Source of the DNA: JACPWY01 sp964603655
Lineage (GTDB): Bacteria > Bdellovibrionota > FAC87 > UBA2466
Reading direction: 5' to 3'
DNA length: 5,726 nt
NCBI GenBank assembly: GCA_964603655.1
Contig: CAZRVZ010000120.1
Location: 1-5,726, forward strand
Position numbers and translations under genes: made by a program
Shown here: positions 5,596 through 5,726 of the stretch, piece after piece
Position numbering within the stretch: position 1 is the stretch's first letter
How the letters are laid out: every line of letters starts with the position of its first letter
Notes under the pieces: model-generated
Database searches by the model: none
What the model saw: the letters and a program-made list of their open reading frames with translations, nothing else
What the model was told of the DNA's origin: nothing

Positions 5596-5726
5596 GTGCA
5601 ACATTTAAGATGTTACCAATTGGCCGTTGAGTTTTATCGAGAAGCCAAGGCCAAGAGCCTACCCCATTATCTCAAGGATCATCGATGGATTTGGCCAGTC
5701 GCCGGAGCCCTTGCACACATTGCCAC
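5596..5726 (+). CDS. Second four-helix-bundle gene, 5' part only (divergent copy)
   Basis: GTG at 5596 follows AAGGAGG-AAAA exactly as in the minus-strand copy. The product begins VQHLRCYQLAVEFYREAKAK, aligning with the first helix of the neighbour (one codon shorter). A 26-base block, 5617-5642, is identical between the copies. After LKD (about codon 28), where the neighbour continues QLMRAASSVALNLSEG, this frame reads HRWIWPVAGALAHIA, and no other frame restores the family core before the window ends. It may be a degenerate copy, a recombinant with a new 3' part, or a gene with an unrelated ending. The frame is still open at the window edge. Confidence 0.6.
   Translation, partial: MQHLRCYQLAVEFYREAKAKSLPHYLKDHRWIWPVAGALAHIA

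Larger units (their letters stand above)
5527..5598. repeat. Near-perfect inverted repeat joining two divergent gene leaders
   Basis: The arms at 5527-5555 and 5569-5598 are reverse complements over 29 positions with a single one-base insertion in the right arm, around a 13-base spacer (5556-5568). Each arm contains the whole leader and start codon of one four-helix-bundle gene. Similarity continues less perfectly into both coding regions, to about 5465 and 5660. DNA or RNA spanning it could fold into a long cruciform or hairpin. Confidence 0.9.

Noticed and set aside
2308..5726. Diversity-generating retroelement (reverse transcriptase plus Avd-like four-helix bundle)
   Set aside because: The reverse transcriptase has maturase domain X, YADD and intron domains V/VI, so it is a group II intron protein. 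It is 1.7 kb from the helical-bundle gene with a transposase between, and no template/variable repeat pair was seen.
1..5726. CRISPR array, tRNA or rRNA genes
   Set aside because: No regularly spaced repeats and no cloverleaf or rRNA-like segments were recognised by eye. The IVS-type protein here is free-standing, not inside a 23S gene.

Overview
The window reads as a stretch of bacterial accessory DNA, rich in mobile elements. The organism is probably Gram-negative: there is a Sec-type exported protein, GTG starts with strong AGGAGG-type ribosome sites are used, and the group II intron protein is of the common bacterial type. I cannot name the phylum. The mix of tyrosine recombinase, insertion sequence, group II intron and IVS-type four-helix-bundle genes fits a genomic island or integration hot spot.

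Layout. At 1-219 (+) lies the C-terminal end of a tyrosine recombinase. Nine bases later, and probably translationally coupled to it, is a 219-aa protein (229-888, +) with an NPGN-motif domain and a C-terminal domain resembling DUF3892. It converges, with an 8-bp overlap of the 3' ends, on a small exported ankyrin-like protein (881-1363, -). That gene is divergent from a compact DprA/Smf-like Rossmann protein (1427-2164, +).

From about 2227-2230 to 4116 on the minus strand lies a complete group II intron of about 1.89 kb. It has a GUGCG 5' end, an EBS1 that matches the 5' exon, an intact maturase/reverse transcriptase gene (2308-3558) with YADD, and foldable domains V and VI. Its 5' exon is a DDE transposase gene (5131 down to 4117) cut one base after the catalytic-Glu codon. 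The transposase C-terminus is not found on the other side: the 3' flank runs straight into the 3' end of the dprA-like gene. The insertion sequence was therefore truncated or rearranged as well as interrupted.

The right end (5227-5726) holds two divergent four-helix-bundle genes. Their leaders and first codons form a nearly perfect inverted repeat, and each Shine-Dalgarno sequence lies within a small hairpin. The right copy stops resembling the left after about 28 codons and runs off the window.

How the genes might work together: the recombinase and the NPGN gene look like one transcription unit of an integrated element. The transposase, intron and duplicated four-helix-bundle genes look like successive insertions. 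I see no convincing evidence for a known multi-gene defence system. The most unusual structures are the palindromic divergent four-helix-bundle pair and the one-sided intron/insertion-sequence junction.
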